64,000 bases of DNA from Flavobacterium gilvum (GTDB lineage Bacteria; Bacteroidota; Bacteroidia; Flavobacteriales; Flavobacteriaceae), in NCBI RefSeq assembly GCF_001761465.1, contig NZ_CP017479.1, forward strand, positions 2,790,001-2,854,000, given 5' to 3'. Made by a program: the position numbers and the translations under genes. A model generated the notes under the pieces. It saw only the letters and a list, made by a program, of their open reading frames with translations, ran no database searches and was not told the DNA's origin. Shown piece by piece: positions 15,941 to 25,925 of the stretch (position 1 is its first letter; each line of letters begins with the position of its first letter).

Positions 15941-15952
15941 AGATATATTAAA

Positions 15953-17209
15953 ATGGACAAACTCATTCATACTATTTTTAGCTTTCTCTATCCTATTTTT
16001 AGGGATTGGGGAATGAGCAGATCGTTATCGACTTATGTGAGTTTGTTTTTCAATACCATTTTGCTCTGCTTTTTGGTTTATGTGCTTTACACAGTTTCCC
16101 GATTTATTCTGGTAACAATCATGGCTCTTGTTGCCCAACGGACAAAAACTAAATTTGATGATTTGCTGGTGAGTAATAAAACCGCAAAGTATATCTCTTA
16201 TCTGGTTCCGTTGTTTTTTGTATATAAGGCGGTTCCTGTAATTTTGGATAAGTTCGAATATTGGGAAAGCCTTTTTGGAAAAACTGTTGCGACTTATATT
16301 GTTTTGCTCATTTTATGGATTATCAGAACCGTTTTTAATTCGCTTCGCGATTATTTAAAATTGATTCCGAGGTATAGTGACAAACCTATCGATAGTTTCA
16401 TACAGGTTATCATGATTGTCCTATGGATGTTTGGGATTACGGTGATTATTTCAAAGCTGTTTGATATTGACAAAACAGAATTATTGACTATTTTGGGAGC
16501 TGTTTCGGCAGTGATCATCTTAGTTTTTAGGGATACTATTTTGGGTTTTGTGGCGAGTGTACAGGTTGCGATTAACGATATGGTACGTATTGGCGACTGG
16601 ATTACTATGGATCGTTACGGTGCCGATGGTGATGTTATCGAAATTAATTTGGCTACGGTAAAAGTTCGGAATTTTGATAATACGACCACTACGATTCCAA
16701 CCTATAGTTTAAGTTCTGATTCTTTTCAGAACTGGAGAGGAATGCTTAATTCTGATGGAAGACGAATAAAACGTCATATTATCATTAAAGCGGATAGTAT
16801 CCGGTTTTTGAAAGATGATGAACTCGCTGATTTGAAGAAGATTGAACTTATAAGCGCCTATATCGATACAAGAAAAACTGAAATTGATAATTATAACCGC
16901 AGTCATAAAATCGATAAAAGCCTGCCAATAAACGGTAGAAATTTAACTAATTTGGGTTTGTTTCGAAAATACATTATCCAATACCTTCATCAATATCCTG
17001 GGCTGAACAGAGACATGACGATGGTTTGCAGGCAACTACAGTCCACACCTTATGGTGTTCCTCTTGAAATTTATACTTTTTCAAAAGACAAACGTTTTGA
17101 GAATTACGAGTACATTATGGCCGATATTTTTGACCATATTATTGCTTCTGTCCCATATTTTGATTTGGAAATTTTTGCAATGCCTTCGGAAAATGTAGTG
17201 AAGGGTTAG
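15953..17209 (+). CDS. Mechanosensitive ion channel (MscS family)
   Basis: A 418-residue inner-membrane channel that releases solutes on hypo-osmotic shock. The ATG at 15953 is taken; an ATG at 15896 would read into the repeat. Several hydrophobic segments (about 30-50, 85-105, 110-130, 145-170, 180-205) precede the MscS pore-lining and beta domain, seen as GAVSAVIILVFRDTILGFVAS and NDMVRIGDWITM. The long cytosolic tail of about 180 residues resembles YbdG-type MscS homologues. Monocistronic. Confidence 0.88.
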   Translation: MDKLIHTIFSFLYPIFRDWGMSRSLSTYVSLFFNTILLCFLVYVLYTVSRFILVTIMALVAQRTKTKFDDLLVSNKTAKYISYLVPLFFVYKAVPVILDKFEYWESLFGKTVATYIVLLILWIIRTVFNSLRDYLKLIPRYSDKPIDSFIQVIMIVLWMFGITVIISKLFDIDKTELLTILGAVSAVIILVFRDTILGFVASVQVAINDMVRIGDWITMDRYGADGDVIEINLATVKVRNFDNTTTTIPTYSLSSDSFQNWRGMLNSDGRRIKRHIIIKADSIRFLKDDELADLKKIELISAYIDTRKTEIDNYNRSHKIDKSLPINGRNLTNLGLFRKYIIQYLHQYPGLNRDMTMVCRQLQSTPYGVPLEIYTFSKDKRFENYEYIMADIFDHIIASVPYFDLEIFAMPSENVVKG

Positions 17210-17254
17210 AGCGATTAGTCTTTAGTTATCAGTAGATTGATTGAACAATATTTC

Positions 17255-17530
17255 TTAGCACTCGATTGAAAAACTTTTTAAGAGAAAGAATAATAAAGTA
17301 AAAACGGGAATCGCACTTAATATCAAATACCCAATTTTGACTTTCCATTCAATTTTGGTTACAATGAGAAAAAACAAATTTGCAATTGAAAAAGAAATCA
17401 AGATTAATTCAATCAGAATTCCTAAATAAGAAAAAAAAATTGAACCTGTTCCTACAAATAAGAACAGCAATGAAACGATGAATGAGACAATGATGATTTT
17501 TGAATTTTTCTTTAAGCGTTCAAACTGCAT
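17255..17530 (-). CDS. Hypothetical small membrane protein
   Basis: A 91-residue protein I do not recognise. A basic N-terminus (MQFERLKKNSK) is followed by three hydrophobic stretches: about 12-33, 35-56 and 66-87. It is thus probably an inner-membrane protein with three spans. No partner gene is obvious; it lies between the MscS gene and a repeat that precedes the thioesterase gene. Composition is biased to I, L, S and F, consistent with a real membrane protein, but annotation remains tentative. Confidence 0.5.
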   Translation of the reverse strand: MQFERLKKNSKIIIVSFIVSLLFLFVGTGSIFFSYLGILIELILISFSIANLFFLIVTKIEWKVKIGYLILSAIPVFTLLFFLLKSFSIEC

Positions 17531-17601
17531 TGAATTTAGATTTTAGTTTCTAGATTTAAAAGCAAATTATTTTGAAAAAAACAATAAAATTTGATTGTAG
17601 C

Positions 17602-17647
17602 TAATATTCTTAGAATCTTAGCATCTCAGAATCTTAACCTCTTAACA
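17602..17647. repeat. AGCATCTCAG/TCTTAG-type intergenic repeat
   Basis: TCTTAGAATCTTAGCATCTC repeats the word CTTAG at short spacing. The same words, arranged as an inverted repeat, occur at 38510-38577. Confidence 0.6.
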
Positions 17648-17655
17648 ACTTTTTT

Positions 17656-18042
17656 TCACCCCAACCTATCTTTCACAAACTCAATTTCGGTTTTTCCATG
17701 GGCTTTTGGTTTTCCGTTTTCTCCCAAATTTACCATGACAGTTTCGTCAATTGTGATAATTGTTTCGCGGGTCATCATATTTCGCGCTTCGCATTTTAAG
17801 GTCAATGAAGTATGTCCAAATTTGACAACATCGATTCCTATTTCAACGATATCACCTTGTCTGGCTGAACTTCTGAAATTGATTTCCGACATATGTTTGG
17901 TTACAATCCTTGGGTTTTCTAATTGTACAATGGAATACAGGGCCAATTCTTCGTCTAGCCAAGCTAATAATTTACCTCCAAACAATGACCCATTTGGATT
18001 TAAGTCTTCGGGTTTTACCCATTTTCTGGTATGAAATCGCAT
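17656..18042 (-). CDS. Acyl-CoA thioesterase, hot-dog fold (YciA-like)
   Basis: A 128-residue single hot-dog protein. NPNGSLFGGKLLAWLDEE carries the conserved N-x-G-xxFGG-xLLxWxDE motif, with Asn15 and Asp30 as likely catalytic residues. The central strand IVTKHMSEINFRSSARQGD and GHTSLTLKCEARNM follow family order. It hydrolyses acyl-CoA thioesters in the cytosol; chain preference cannot be read here. The gene is alone on the minus strand and divergent from the next gene. Confidence 0.85.
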   Translation of the reverse strand: MRFHTRKWVKPEDLNPNGSLFGGKLLAWLDEELALYSIVQLENPRIVTKHMSEINFRSSARQGDIVEIGIDVVKFGHTSLTLKCEARNMMTRETIITIDETVMVNLGENGKPKAHGKTEIEFVKDRLG

Positions 18043-18114
18043 GCTATTTTTGATTTAATATTGCTAAAATAATACATTATTAACAGTAATTTTTATATTT
18101 TTAAAGAAAAAAAG

Positions 18115-18510
18115 ATGGAACAGAGAGACAAATTAATCAAGGAACTTCGCGGAGAATCATTGGGCGAATCAAATATTCAGTCATTATCTGATGAGTTGTT
18201 TCAAAATGAGGTCATTAGGCCAATTTTAAAGTTGCAAAACGATTTGTTTATTGCTTCTTTCCAAAATTACATCAGTAAATACAAAAGGGATTTTTATACA
18301 AAATCGGTGGAAAATAAATTGGCTATTATCGAGAATGCAATCCAAAAAGACATCAAGTTCCGAAATGCTTTAAAAGGGATGATTATTGCCTTATTTACTA
18401 CAGATGAATACTCGATTTATATCCAAAATTCCTCCAACCTGAACAAAAGAATGATGAATTTGCTTATTGAAAGACTCAAAAATCAGGTTCAATTGTTTGA
18501 TGCACCTTGA
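18115..18510 (+). CDS. Conserved hypothetical protein
   Basis: A 131-residue, highly charged, all-helical cytosolic protein. It has the recognisable core LRPILKLQNDLF-like segment (here IRPILKLQNDLFIASFQNY) and a C-terminal SSNLNKRMMNLLIERLKNQ. I recall similar Flavobacterium proteins carrying the name glyoxalase, but nothing of the vicinal-oxygen-chelate fold is visible, so I do not use that name. It ends 14 bp before a strong bidirectional terminator shared with the M1 peptidase gene. Confidence 0.7.
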   Translation: MEQRDKLIKELRGESLGESNIQSLSDELFQNEVIRPILKLQNDLFIASFQNYISKYKRDFYTKSVENKLAIIENAIQKDIKFRNALKGMIIALFTTDEYSIYIQNSSNLNKRMMNLLIERLKNQVQLFDAP

Positions 18511-18524
18511 TTCAGATTAACTAC

Positions 18525-18564
18525 AAAAAAGCCTCTCAAATTTAAATTTTTGAGAGGCTTTTTT
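18525..18564. terminator. Bidirectional Rho-independent terminator
   Basis: AAAAAAGCCTCTCAAA pairs perfectly with TTTGAGAGGCTTTTTT. It lies between two convergent genes and can end transcription from both. Confidence 0.92.
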
Positions 18565-18582
18565 GCAGTGAAAGATTAAAAT

Positions 18583-20232
18583 TTAAATTTTCTTGCTTAT
18601 AACATAAAAATCCTTGTTCACTTCAACTTTTTCAATTTTTGAGTCGTTGGTAAACTCAGTCCAATCCGCTTTTGGTTTCAAGGTAGTTACTTTTCCGTTT
18701 AGCGCAACTTTTATAGGCATCTCAAAACCAGAAACGGTATTTGTCCAACGGTATTTCAAAGTGTTGTCTAGAATTGTGTATTCTAATATCGGAATTCGAA
18801 TGTCCCTTAAATATTGATTAAAAAACGGATTCAAATCCATACCAACTTGTTGACTCAAATAATCTTCAATTTGTTTCGTCGTTACCGTTTGATGATAAAA
18901 AGTGCTGTTTAGTCCGCGCAGGATATTCCTCCATTTTTCATCGTCGTTAACCAATTGTCGCAATGTGTTGAGCATGTTTGCGCCTTTGTAATACATATCG
19001 CCAGAGCCTTCATTGTTTACATCATAATAGCCAATGATAGGTTTGTCATTCTGAATGTTTTTTCGAATTCCGCGAACATATTCAAGACCAGCTTCTTTTC
19101 CATAATAATATTCTAAAAATAAGCTTTCAGAATAACAAGTAAAACTTTCGTGAATCCACATGTCGGCAATGTCTTTGTAGGTAATATTGTTGGCAAACCA
19201 TTCGTGTCCAGACTCATGTATGATAATAAAGTCAAATTTCAGTCCCCATCCTGTTCCGCTCAAATCGCGACCGAGGTAACCGTTTTGATAACCGTTTCCA
19301 TAGGTTACGCAACTTTGGTGTTCCATACCCAAATAAGGAGTTTCGACTAATTTATAACTGTCTTCATAAAAAGGATAAGGTCCAAACCAATGTTCGAACG
19401 CTTTTAACATTTTTGGAACCTGTTTGAATTGTTCTTTGGCTTTTGCCAAATTGTCTTTCAAAACATAATACTTGCAATCCAAATCGCCTTTTTCGCCTTT
19501 GTATTTCTCCGAAAAGGTAACGTAATCACCAATGTTGATATTCACGCCATAATTGTTGATTGGATTTTTTACTGCCCAGGTATAGGTTTTGGTTCCGTCT
19601 TTCAGCTCTTTTACATTTTGAAGACGACCATTGGAAACATCAATTAATTTTCTAGGAACATTCACGCTGATTTTCATTCCGTCAACTTCATCATACATAT
19701 GGTCTTTGTTGGGCCACCAAACACTTGCCCCCAAACCTTGGCAAGATGAAGCTATGAAATCATTTCCGTTTTTGTCTTTTTTCCAGGTAATTCCTCCGTC
19801 CCATGGTGGTCTTACTGCAATTTTTGGTTTACCGTGATAAAATATTTTAATCTCTTTTGTTGTGCCTGTTTTCTGTTCAGAATCCAATGTTATATAAAAA
19901 ACATTGCCTTCCCTATTGAATTTCAATGCAACTCCATCTTGTGTAACCTTGATTATTTCCATCGGTTTTTGCAAGTCTATCTGCATTGTTTTATAGGGTT
20001 GCAAGACTTTATATTGAATAGTGTTTGATCCGGTAATGGTGCTGTCTGCAGGATTAACTTTTATGCTAAGGTCATATTGTTTTAGATCCCACCAAGAACG
20101 CTCTTTGGTTATACTTCCTCTTAGAGAATCTTGTCTTGTAAAATGAGCATCCGATTTATTCAGAAGTCCTTGTGCCTGAATTCCATTGAAAGTTAGGAAT
20201 GAAAACAATAAAAGATTGAGCTGTTTTTTCAT
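18583..20232 (-). CDS. M1 family zinc aminopeptidase, exported
   Basis: A 549-residue metallopeptidase. Signal peptide of about 20 residues (MKKQLNLLLFSFLTFNGIQA). The zinc site is HESGH at 339-343 with the third ligand Glu362 (IHESF), the spacing of the gluzincin M1 family. GMEHQ at 302-306 replaces the usual GAMEN substrate motif. No large C-terminal ERAP-like domain is present, typical of Bacteroidota short M1 proteins. It should trim peptides in the periplasm. Single gene with its terminator at 18525-18564. Confidence 0.88.
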   Translation of the reverse strand: MKKQLNLLLFSFLTFNGIQAQGLLNKSDAHFTRQDSLRGSITKERSWWDLKQYDLSIKVNPADSTITGSNTIQYKVLQPYKTMQIDLQKPMEIIKVTQDGVALKFNREGNVFYITLDSEQKTGTTKEIKIFYHGKPKIAVRPPWDGGITWKKDKNGNDFIASSCQGLGASVWWPNKDHMYDEVDGMKISVNVPRKLIDVSNGRLQNVKELKDGTKTYTWAVKNPINNYGVNINIGDYVTFSEKYKGEKGDLDCKYYVLKDNLAKAKEQFKQVPKMLKAFEHWFGPYPFYEDSYKLVETPYLGMEHQSCVTYGNGYQNGYLGRDLSGTGWGLKFDFIIIHESGHEWFANNITYKDIADMWIHESFTCYSESLFLEYYYGKEAGLEYVRGIRKNIQNDKPIIGYYDVNNEGSGDMYYKGANMLNTLRQLVNDDEKWRNILRGLNSTFYHQTVTTKQIEDYLSQQVGMDLNPFFNQYLRDIRIPILEYTILDNTLKYRWTNTVSGFEMPIKVALNGKVTTLKPKADWTEFTNDSKIEKVEVNKDFYVISKKI

Positions 20233-20325
20233 GGATTTGGTAATTTTTTATCAAAACTACATACTTTTTTTTAGTTTTTGCTAATAATAATATGGTAAAA
20301 GATAAAGTGTACCAAGGTTGTTTTA

Positions 20326-20402
20326 GCCACAGATTAAAAAGATTTTCACAGATTAAAACTTGGGTATTCAATAAATCTGTGTGAATCTTTTTAATCTGTG
20401 GC
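20326..20402. repeat. Intergenic inverted repeat
   Basis: GCCACAGATTAAAAAGATTT and AAATCTTTTTAATCTGTGGC-type arms, 29 bp each with two mismatches, face each other across a short loop just upstream of the M1 peptidase gene. Confidence 0.85.
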
Positions 20403-20444
20403 AAATTTTATGCGTTTGCTAGTAGCGCCGAACTGTCATAAATA

Positions 20445-20490
20445 AAAAGAAACCCAAAAGTAAAGTGTTTTACTAATGGGTTTCTTTTAC
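20445..20490 (-). terminator. his operon terminator
   Basis: AAAGAAACCCA and TGGGTTTCTTT form the stem. It lies just downstream of the hisIE stop on the minus strand and has a T run on that strand. Confidence 0.8.
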
Positions 20491-20506
20491 ATAAAAAATA
20501 TGTTTT

Positions 20507-21103
20507 TTATTTCTGTCTCGCTTTCAAAACATTCACAACATCATTCAATTGAAATCCTTTTGCCTGCAATAAAATGAGGTAATGAAAAAGCAAATCGGCA
20601 CTTTCGTCAAGGAATAAATGGTCGTTGTTATCTTTGGCTTCAATTACCACTTCTACCGCTTCTTCTCCTACTTTTTGAGCAATTTTATTGATTCCTTTTT
20701 CAAATAAAGAAGCTACATAACTCTTCTCAGAATCGGCGTTTTCTCTACGGGTTTTGATCGTTTTTTCTAAGTTTGAAATAAAACCAAATTCCTGAATATT
20801 AGGTTCTTGCCAACAAGTATCTGCGCCTGTATGACAAGTAGGCCCTTCTGGTTTTGCCTGAATTAAAAGTGTATCTCCGTCGCAGTCGTTTTTGATAGAA
20901 ACCAAATGTAAAAAGTTACCACTCTCCTCGCCTTTTGTCCAAAGTCTTTGTTTGGAACGACTGAAGAAAGTCACTTTTTTTGTTTCTAAAGTTTTTTGAA
21001 GCGATTCTTCATTCATATATCCCAACATCAGGACATTTTTGGTCTCTGAATCCTGAATAATTGTGGGAATTAATCCGTGTGCACTTTTGATATCTATGTT
21101 CAT
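20507..21103 (-). CDS. hisIE: Bifunctional phosphoribosyl-AMP cyclohydrolase / phosphoribosyl-ATP pyrophosphatase
   Basis: A 198-residue fusion performing histidine steps 2 and 3. The N-terminal HisI domain (1-105) contains LMLGYMNEES, TFFSRSKQRLWTKGEESGN and the zinc-binding CDGDTLL, CHTG and DTCW segments. The C-terminal HisE domain (about 110-198) carries SYVASLFEKGINKIAQKVGEEAVE. Last gene of the his operon, 93 bp after hisF, followed by a terminator. Confidence 0.95.
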   Translation of the reverse strand: MNIDIKSAHGLIPTIIQDSETKNVLMLGYMNEESLQKTLETKKVTFFSRSKQRLWTKGEESGNFLHLVSIKNDCDGDTLLIQAKPEGPTCHTGADTCWQEPNIQEFGFISNLEKTIKTRRENADSEKSYVASLFEKGINKIAQKVGEEAVEVVIEAKDNNDHLFLDESADLLFHYLILLQAKGFQLNDVVNVLKARQK

Positions 21104-21196
21104 TTTTATAATTTAATGATGGAAAAATTAAAAGATTGAAAGATTTAATAATTGAAAATTATCGTTTAAAACTTTCTTGACTCTTTGTTCTATACT

Positions 21197-21952
21197 CTAT
21201 ATTCTTACTTCTATGTTGTTATTTTTTAATTCTTTTTTTAATGTTTTAATTTCGATTTCCTTAAAATGAAAAACACTTGCTGCCAATGCGGCATCCGCTT
21301 TTCCATCAATAAAAGTATCAGTAAAATGCTGAATGTTTCCGGCACCTCCCGAAGCAATTATCGGAATATTGACAATTTGGGATAATTTTGCCAAAGCTTC
21401 ATTAGCAAAACCATTTTTGGTTCCGTCGTGATCCATCGAGGTAAAAAGGATTTCTCCTGCGCCTCTTTCTTCGACTTCTTTTGCCCAATCAAACAATTTG
21501 ATATCGGTTGGTACTTTTCCACCTACCAAATGCACAATCCATTCGCCGTCTATTTGTTTGGCATCGATTGCGACTACCACGCATTGACTTCCAAATTTTT
21601 GTGCCAAATCATTAATCAACTGCGGATTTTTTACCGCCGATGAATTGATGGAAACTTTGTCGGCGCCATTTTGCAATAACACTTCGACATCGCTCACAGC
21701 AGAAATTCCGCCACCTACCGTAAACGGAATATTAATCGTTGCGGCTACTTTTCGAACCAAATCGACTAATGTTCGTCTTCTTTCCTCAGTTGCCGAAATG
21801 TCTAGAAAAACCAATTCGTCAGCTCCTTCATCCGAATAGATTTTGGCCAATTCCACAGGATCGCCGGCATCACGCAAATCTACAAAATTAACGCCTTTTA
21901 CCGTTCTTCCGTTTTTGATATCCAAACAGGGGATTATTCTTTTTGTTAACAT
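21197..21952 (-). CDS. hisF: Imidazole glycerol phosphate synthase, cyclase subunit
   Basis: A 251-residue (beta/alpha)8 barrel that joins PRFAR with ammonia from HisH to give IGP and AICAR. The ATG at 21952 gives the family N-terminus [20 protein letters not shown], with catalytic Asp11; an upstream ATG at 21985 would add 11 residues. Asp in VVAIDAK near residue 130 is the second catalytic acid. GGGISAVSD and ASGGAGN phosphate loops are present. Follows hisA in the operon. Confidence 0.95.
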   Translation of the reverse strand: MLTKRIIPCLDIKNGRTVKGVNFVDLRDAGDPVELAKIYSDEGADELVFLDISATEERRRTLVDLVRKVAATINIPFTVGGGISAVSDVEVLLQNGADKVSINSSAVKNPQLINDLAQKFGSQCVVVAIDAKQIDGEWIVHLVGGKVPTDIKLFDWAKEVEERGAGEILFTSMDHDGTKNGFANEALAKLSQIVNIPIIASGGAGNIQHFTDTFIDGKADAALAASVFHFKEIEIKTLKKELKNNNIEVRI

Positions 21953-21964
21953 TCTTTTTAATGT

Positions 21965-22046
21965 GTCAATTTGAGAATTAGTCAATTAGATAATTATTTA
22001 AAACAAAACAAAAATTATCTAATTTTCAAATTATCTCATTATCTAA
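21965..22046. repeat. AATTATCTAAT/ATTAGATAATT inverted repeat in the hisA-hisF gap
   Basis: ATTAGATAATT near 21980 faces several AATTATCTAAT-like words up to 22046. The same octamer builds the tandem array at 32393-32534. Confidence 0.6.
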
Positions 22047-22761
22047 TTATAAATCCTTCTAATTGTTTCAACGAAATTCTGCCTTCGTAAATGGCCTTTC
22101 CGATGATTGTTCCTTCACAACCCAATTCAGCTAATTTAGGTAATTCATCAAATGTTGAAATTCCGCCAGAGGCTATTAATTTTATTTCTTCGGCTTCGGT
22201 CAAAATCTTCGCATACAAATCAAAACTTGGTCCTTCAAGCATTCCGTCTTTGGCAATATCCGTACAAATTACATACTGAATACCTTTATTTTGATAATCT
22301 TGAATAAACGGAACCAAATCTTCATTTGAGTCTTCTAACCAACCCGAAACAGCAACTTTTTCATTGTTGGCATCGGCACCCAAAATAATTTTATCAGAAC
22401 CATATTCTGCAATCCATTTTTCAAAAATGTCTCGGTTTTTTACGGCAATACTTCCACCTGTGATTTGGTTTGCACCAGATTCAAAAGCAATTTTTAAGTC
22501 GGAATCCGCTTTTAAACCACCACCAAAATCAATTTTCAATTTGGTTTGTGTGGCGATTTGTTCCAATATTTTATAATTGACAATTTTGCTCGATTTTGCG
22601 CCATCCAAATCAACCAAATGCAAATACTCAATTCCGTGTGCTTCGAATGATTTGGCCACTTCAAGCGGATTTTTATTGTATATGATTTTGGTATTGTAAT
22701 CGCCTTTAGATAAACGAACACATTTTCCTTCTATAATGTCTATTGCGGGTATTATTCTCAT
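22039..22761 (-). CDS. hisA: Phosphoribosylformimino-AICAR ribotide isomerase
   Basis: A 240-residue (beta/alpha)8 barrel catalysing the Amadori rearrangement of Pro[24 protein letters not shown] has the catalytic Asp8; the second acid is in [10 protein letters not shown] near residue 128. GGGLKAD and ASGGIST phosphate loops are intact. Normal length. Sits between hisH and hisF on the minus strand. Confidence 0.95.
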   Translation of the reverse strand: MRIIPAIDIIEGKCVRLSKGDYNTKIIYNKNPLEVAKSFEAHGIEYLHLVDLDGAKSSKIVNYKILEQIATQTKLKIDFGGGLKADSDLKIAFESGANQITGGSIAVKNRDIFEKWIAEYGSDKIILGADANNEKVAVSGWLEDSNEDLVPFIQDYQNKGIQYVICTDIAKDGMLEGPSFDLYAKILTEAEEIKLIASGGISTFDELPKLAELGCEGTIIGKAIYEGRISLKQLEGFIIR

Positions 22762-22849
22762 CGAGATTTTAGATTTTTGATTAACGATTTCTTATTTCAG
22801 ATTTGACATTGAAATTGATTTTTGATATTGCCATTGCCATTTAAAATAT

Positions 22850-23431
22850 TTACAACTTCAAAAAATTCCCAAGGATTTTTTCTCCCACATCACCGCTTTT
22901 CTCGGGGTGAAATTGGGTTCCGTAGAAATTATCGTTTTCTAAAGCTGATGAATATTCATTTTCATAATCAGTTGTAGCGATGGTTTCTTTGCAAATTGGT
23001 GCATAAAAACTATGTACCAAATACATGTATTCGTTTTCGGCAATTCCTTTGAATAAATCCGATTTTAAGTTGTAAATGGTGTTCCAACCCATTTGAGGCA
23101 CTTTTACTTTGGGAGAAAATTTGATAACATTCACATCAAAAATACCCAAACCTTCCGTGTTTCCTTCTTCCGACTTGTTGCACATCAACTGCATTCCCAA
23201 GCAGATTCCCAAAACGGGTTGTTTCAACGTGGGAATCAACGTATCCAATCCACTTTTTTTGAGCATCATCATCGCATAACTTGCCTCTCCCACTCCCGGA
23301 AAAATCACTTTGTCTGCCGCTTTAATTTCTTCAGGATTATTGCTCAAAACTGCTTTAAATCCCAATCTTTCGATGGCAAACATTATGCTTTGAATATTTC
23401 CTGCTCCGTAATTTATGATTACTATTTTCAT
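22850..23431 (-). CDS. hisH: Imidazole glycerol phosphate synthase, glutaminase subunit
   Basis: A 193-residue class I amidotransferase that feeds ammonia to HisF. The nucleophile lies in PVLGICLGMQLM (Cys near residue 77), and the His-Glu pair in YGTQFHPEKSGD near 173-180. The oxyanion strand VIFPGVGEAS is present. Located between hisB and hisA, with a perfect inverted repeat in the hisB-hisH gap. Confidence 0.95.
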   Translation of the reverse strand: MKIVIINYGAGNIQSIMFAIERLGFKAVLSNNPEEIKAADKVIFPGVGEASYAMMMLKKSGLDTLIPTLKQPVLGICLGMQLMCNKSEEGNTEGLGIFDVNVIKFSPKVKVPQMGWNTIYNLKSDLFKGIAENEYMYLVHSFYAPICKETIATTDYENEYSSALENDNFYGTQFHPEKSGDVGEKILGNFLKL

Positions 23432-23446
23432 TTTTGTTTGTTTCAG

Positions 23447-23503
23447 GTTTCAGGTTTAAAGTTTCAAGTTGCTCTATAGAACTTGAAACTTTAAACCTGA
23501 AAC
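23447..23503. repeat. Perfect 24-bp inverted repeat in the hisB-hisH gap
   Basis: Arms 23447-23470 and 23480-23503 are exact reverse complements (GTTTCAGGTTTAAAGTTTCA on the left). Similar TTTCAAGTTTAAGG words form the repeat at 63156-63213. Within the his mRNA this would fold to a hairpin. Confidence 0.9.
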
Positions 23504-23510
23504 AAAATTT

Positions 23511-24647
23511 TTATAGCATCCCTTTCGTACTTGGTAAAATCATCTTCTCTGTGTCACGTTTTACGGCTACTTTTATCGCTTTTGCAAAAGCTTTAAAGAT
23601 AGCTTCGATTTTGTGATGTTCGTTGGTTCCTTCTGCTTTGATATTGATGTTGGCTTTGGCTCCGTCAGAGAACGATTTAAAGAAATGATAGAACATTTCC
23701 GTTGGCATTTTGCCCACCATTTCGCGTTTGAATTCGGTTTCCCAAACCAACCAGTTTCTGCCTCCAAAATCAATGGCTACTTGCGACAAACAATCGTCCA
23801 TTGGCAAACAGAAACCATAACGCTCAATGCCTAATTTATTTCCTAATGCTTTGGCAAAAACTTCTCCCAAAGCAATTGCTGTATCTTCAATCGTGTGGTG
23901 TTCATCTACTTCTAAATCACCTTTTACCAAAATTTCCAAATCCATTTGTCCGTGGCGCGCGATTTGGTCAAGCATGTGATCGAAAAATGCAATTCCGGTT
24001 TCGATTTTACTTTTTCCAGTTCCGTCAAGGTTTAGGTTGATGTAAATATCGGTTTCATTGGTTTTTCTTGAAATCGATGCCGAACGCGCTTCGAGTTTTA
24101 AAAACTCATAAATAGTTTTCCAATCGGTTGATTGCAATACAATTACTTCGTCTAGTTCTTCTTTTTTACTTGAGATTTCGGCTACTCCCAAATCTTCTTC
24201 AGCTTTTAGGAAAATGGCTTTTGCACCCAAGTTTTTAGCCAATTCTACATCGGTAATTCTATCACCAAGAACAAAAGAATTCGTCAAATCGTAATTAGGA
24301 TTATCAATATATTTCGTCAGCATTCCGGTTCTTGGCTTGCGGGTTGGTGCATTGTCTTCGGGAAAAGAACGGTCGATAAAAATATCATCAAAAAGAACGC
24401 CTTCATTTTCAAAAGCTCTTAAAATAAAGTTTTGCGTTGGCCAAAATGTATCTTCCGGAAAACTATTAGTTCCCAACCCATCCTGATTGGTTACCATAAC
24501 CAATTCGTAATCCATTTCTTTGGCGATTTTTGCCAAATACTGAAACGCTTTTGGGTAAAATTCCAGTTTTTCTAAACTGTCTAATTGATATCCTTCCGGT
24601 TCTAAAACTATCGTTCCGTCACGATCTATAAAAAGTACTTTCTTCAT
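23511..24647 (-). CDS. hisB: Bifunctional histidinol-phosphatase / imidazoleglycerol-phosphate dehydratase
   Basis: A 378-residue fusion. The N-terminal HAD phosphatase (1-165) has the nucleophile motif FIDRDGTIV and later [10 protein letters not shown]. The C-terminal IGP dehydratase (about 190-378) has two metal-binding blocks, [11 protein letters not shown] / [14 protein letters not shown] and [15 protein letters not shown] / [14 protein letters not shown]. It catalyses steps 6 and 8 of the pathway. The stop is followed by the repeat at 23447-23503; only 3 bp separate it from hisC upstream. Confidence 0.95.
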   Translation of the reverse strand: MKKVLFIDRDGTIVLEPEGYQLDSLEKLEFYPKAFQYLAKIAKEMDYELVMVTNQDGLGTNSFPEDTFWPTQNFILRAFENEGVLFDDIFIDRSFPEDNAPTRKPRTGMLTKYIDNPNYDLTNSFVLGDRITDVELAKNLGAKAIFLKAEEDLGVAEISSKKEELDEVIVLQSTDWKTIYEFLKLEARSASISRKTNETDIYINLNLDGTGKSKIETGIAFFDHMLDQIARHGQMDLEILVKGDLEVDEHHTIEDTAIALGEVFAKALGNKLGIERYGFCLPMDDCLSQVAIDFGGRNWLVWETEFKREMVGKMPTEMFYHFFKSFSDGAKANINIKAEGTNEHHKIEAIFKAFAKAIKVAVKRDTEKMILPSTKGML

Positions 24648-24650
24648 TTT

Positions 24651-25691
24651 TTAAGCTTTTAATGCTTCAATTAATTTTTTATTTTCTTCTTCTGTCCCGA
24701 TAGTCAAACGCAAAGTATTTTCACAAAGCGGCTGTGTAGTTCTGTTTCGGATTACAATTCCTTTGGCAATTAAATCATCGTATCTCTTATTGGCATCATC
24801 CACTTTTATTAAAACAAAATTAGCCTCAGTTGGATAGATTTTTTTCACAAAAGACACCTCAAGTAATACTTTAAGTAACTTTTCTCTTTGCTCAATAATT
24901 GATTCTATTTCATGTTTTATAGCTTTAGTGTCGTTTAACCTTTCCAAAGCTCTTTTTTGAGTTAATTCGTTTACATTATACGGTGGTTTTATTTTGTTTA
25001 AAACCGAAATTATTTCTGCCGATGCATAACAAATTCCCAATCTAATTCCGGCCAAACCATAGGCTTTTGACAACGTCTGAGTGATAATTAAATTTGGATA
25101 TTGATCTATTTTTTTCAACCAACTTTCTTTTTCTGAAAAGTCAATATAGGCTTCATCAATCACAATTAAACCTTTGAATTTTTCCAATAAAGTAACTACG
25201 CTTTCTTCCGAAAAGGAATTTCCGGTTGGGTTATTTGGCGAACAAAGAAAAATCATTTTGGTATTGTCATCAATCGCTTTGAAGATTTTATCAATTTGAG
25301 GCTGAAAATCCGTTGAAAGCAATACTTCTCTGTTTTCTATCGCATTAATATTAGCCAAAACGCCATACATTCCGTAAGTTGGCGGCAATGTGATTACATT
25401 GTCTTTTTTTGGTTCACAAAATGCCCTGAAAATCAAATCCAAAACTTCATCACTTCCGTTTCCAAGGAGCATTTGGTTTTGACTCCTGTTATGTTGCTTT
25501 GCTAATATACTTTTTACCGAAGCCTGTTGCGGGTCAGGATAACGATTTACACCGCTGTTATAAGGATTTTCATTAGCATCCAAAAAAACCATATCGGCGG
25601 TGTCAAAATCCTCAAATTCATCTCTTGCAGACGAATAAGGCTTTAAAACTTTTACATTATCACGTGTTATTGTATTTATGTCGAATTTCAT
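24651..25691 (-). CDS. hisC: Histidinol-phosphate aminotransferase
   Basis: A 346-residue PLP-dependent class I/II aminotransferase. PLP Schiff-base Lys lies in TQTLSKAYGLAGIRLG near residue 208; LCSPNNPTGN and VIDEAYIDFSE are the usual cofactor and aspartate motifs. It makes L-histidinol phosphate. Tightly coupled to hisB (3-bp gap), but separated from hisD by a 234-bp gap filled with a palindromic repeat. Confidence 0.95.
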   Translation of the reverse strand: MKFDINTITRDNVKVLKPYSSARDEFEDFDTADMVFLDANENPYNSGVNRYPDPQQASVKSILAKQHNRSQNQMLLGNGSDEVLDLIFRAFCEPKKDNVITLPPTYGMYGVLANINAIENREVLLSTDFQPQIDKIFKAIDDNTKMIFLCSPNNPTGNSFSEESVVTLLEKFKGLIVIDEAYIDFSEKESWLKKIDQYPNLIITQTLSKAYGLAGIRLGICYASAEIISVLNKIKPPYNVNELTQKRALERLNDTKAIKHEIESIIEQREKLLKVLLEVSFVKKIYPTEANFVLIKVDDANKRYDDLIAKGIVIRNRTTQPLCENTLRLTIGTEEENKKLIEALKA

Positions 25692-25783
25692 TATTATTTA
25701 TTTTTTACTCCTTTAGATTTTATAAATATTAGTGTTTGGAAGAGTTGAGTAAGATATTATTCAACTAATTTTTAACACAACAT

Positions 25784-25885
25784 TGTCATTCCGACGGAGG
25801 AGGAATCTCCGTAAGTAATTCTGCAATCACAATCTTCAATCTTTGTCGAGTATCTAACGGAGATTCCTCCTCCGTCGGAATGACA
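25784..25885. repeat. Palindromic intergenic repeat, family 1, copy 2 (hisD-hisC gap)
   Basis: 29-bp arms 25784-25812 and 25857-25885 are exact reverse complements (TGTCATTCCGACGGAGGAGG on the left). The loop shares CTGCAATCA and TCAATCTTTGTCGA with the copy at 10164. It lies inside the his transcript. Confidence 0.92.
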
Positions 25886-25925
25886 AACTTTGTGGGCAAT
25901 ATATTATTATAAATACCTACAAGTT

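Noticed and set aside
18115..18510. Glyoxalase name for the 131-residue protein
   Set aside because: No vicinal-oxygen-chelate motifs or metal ligands; the sequence is all-helical and charged.
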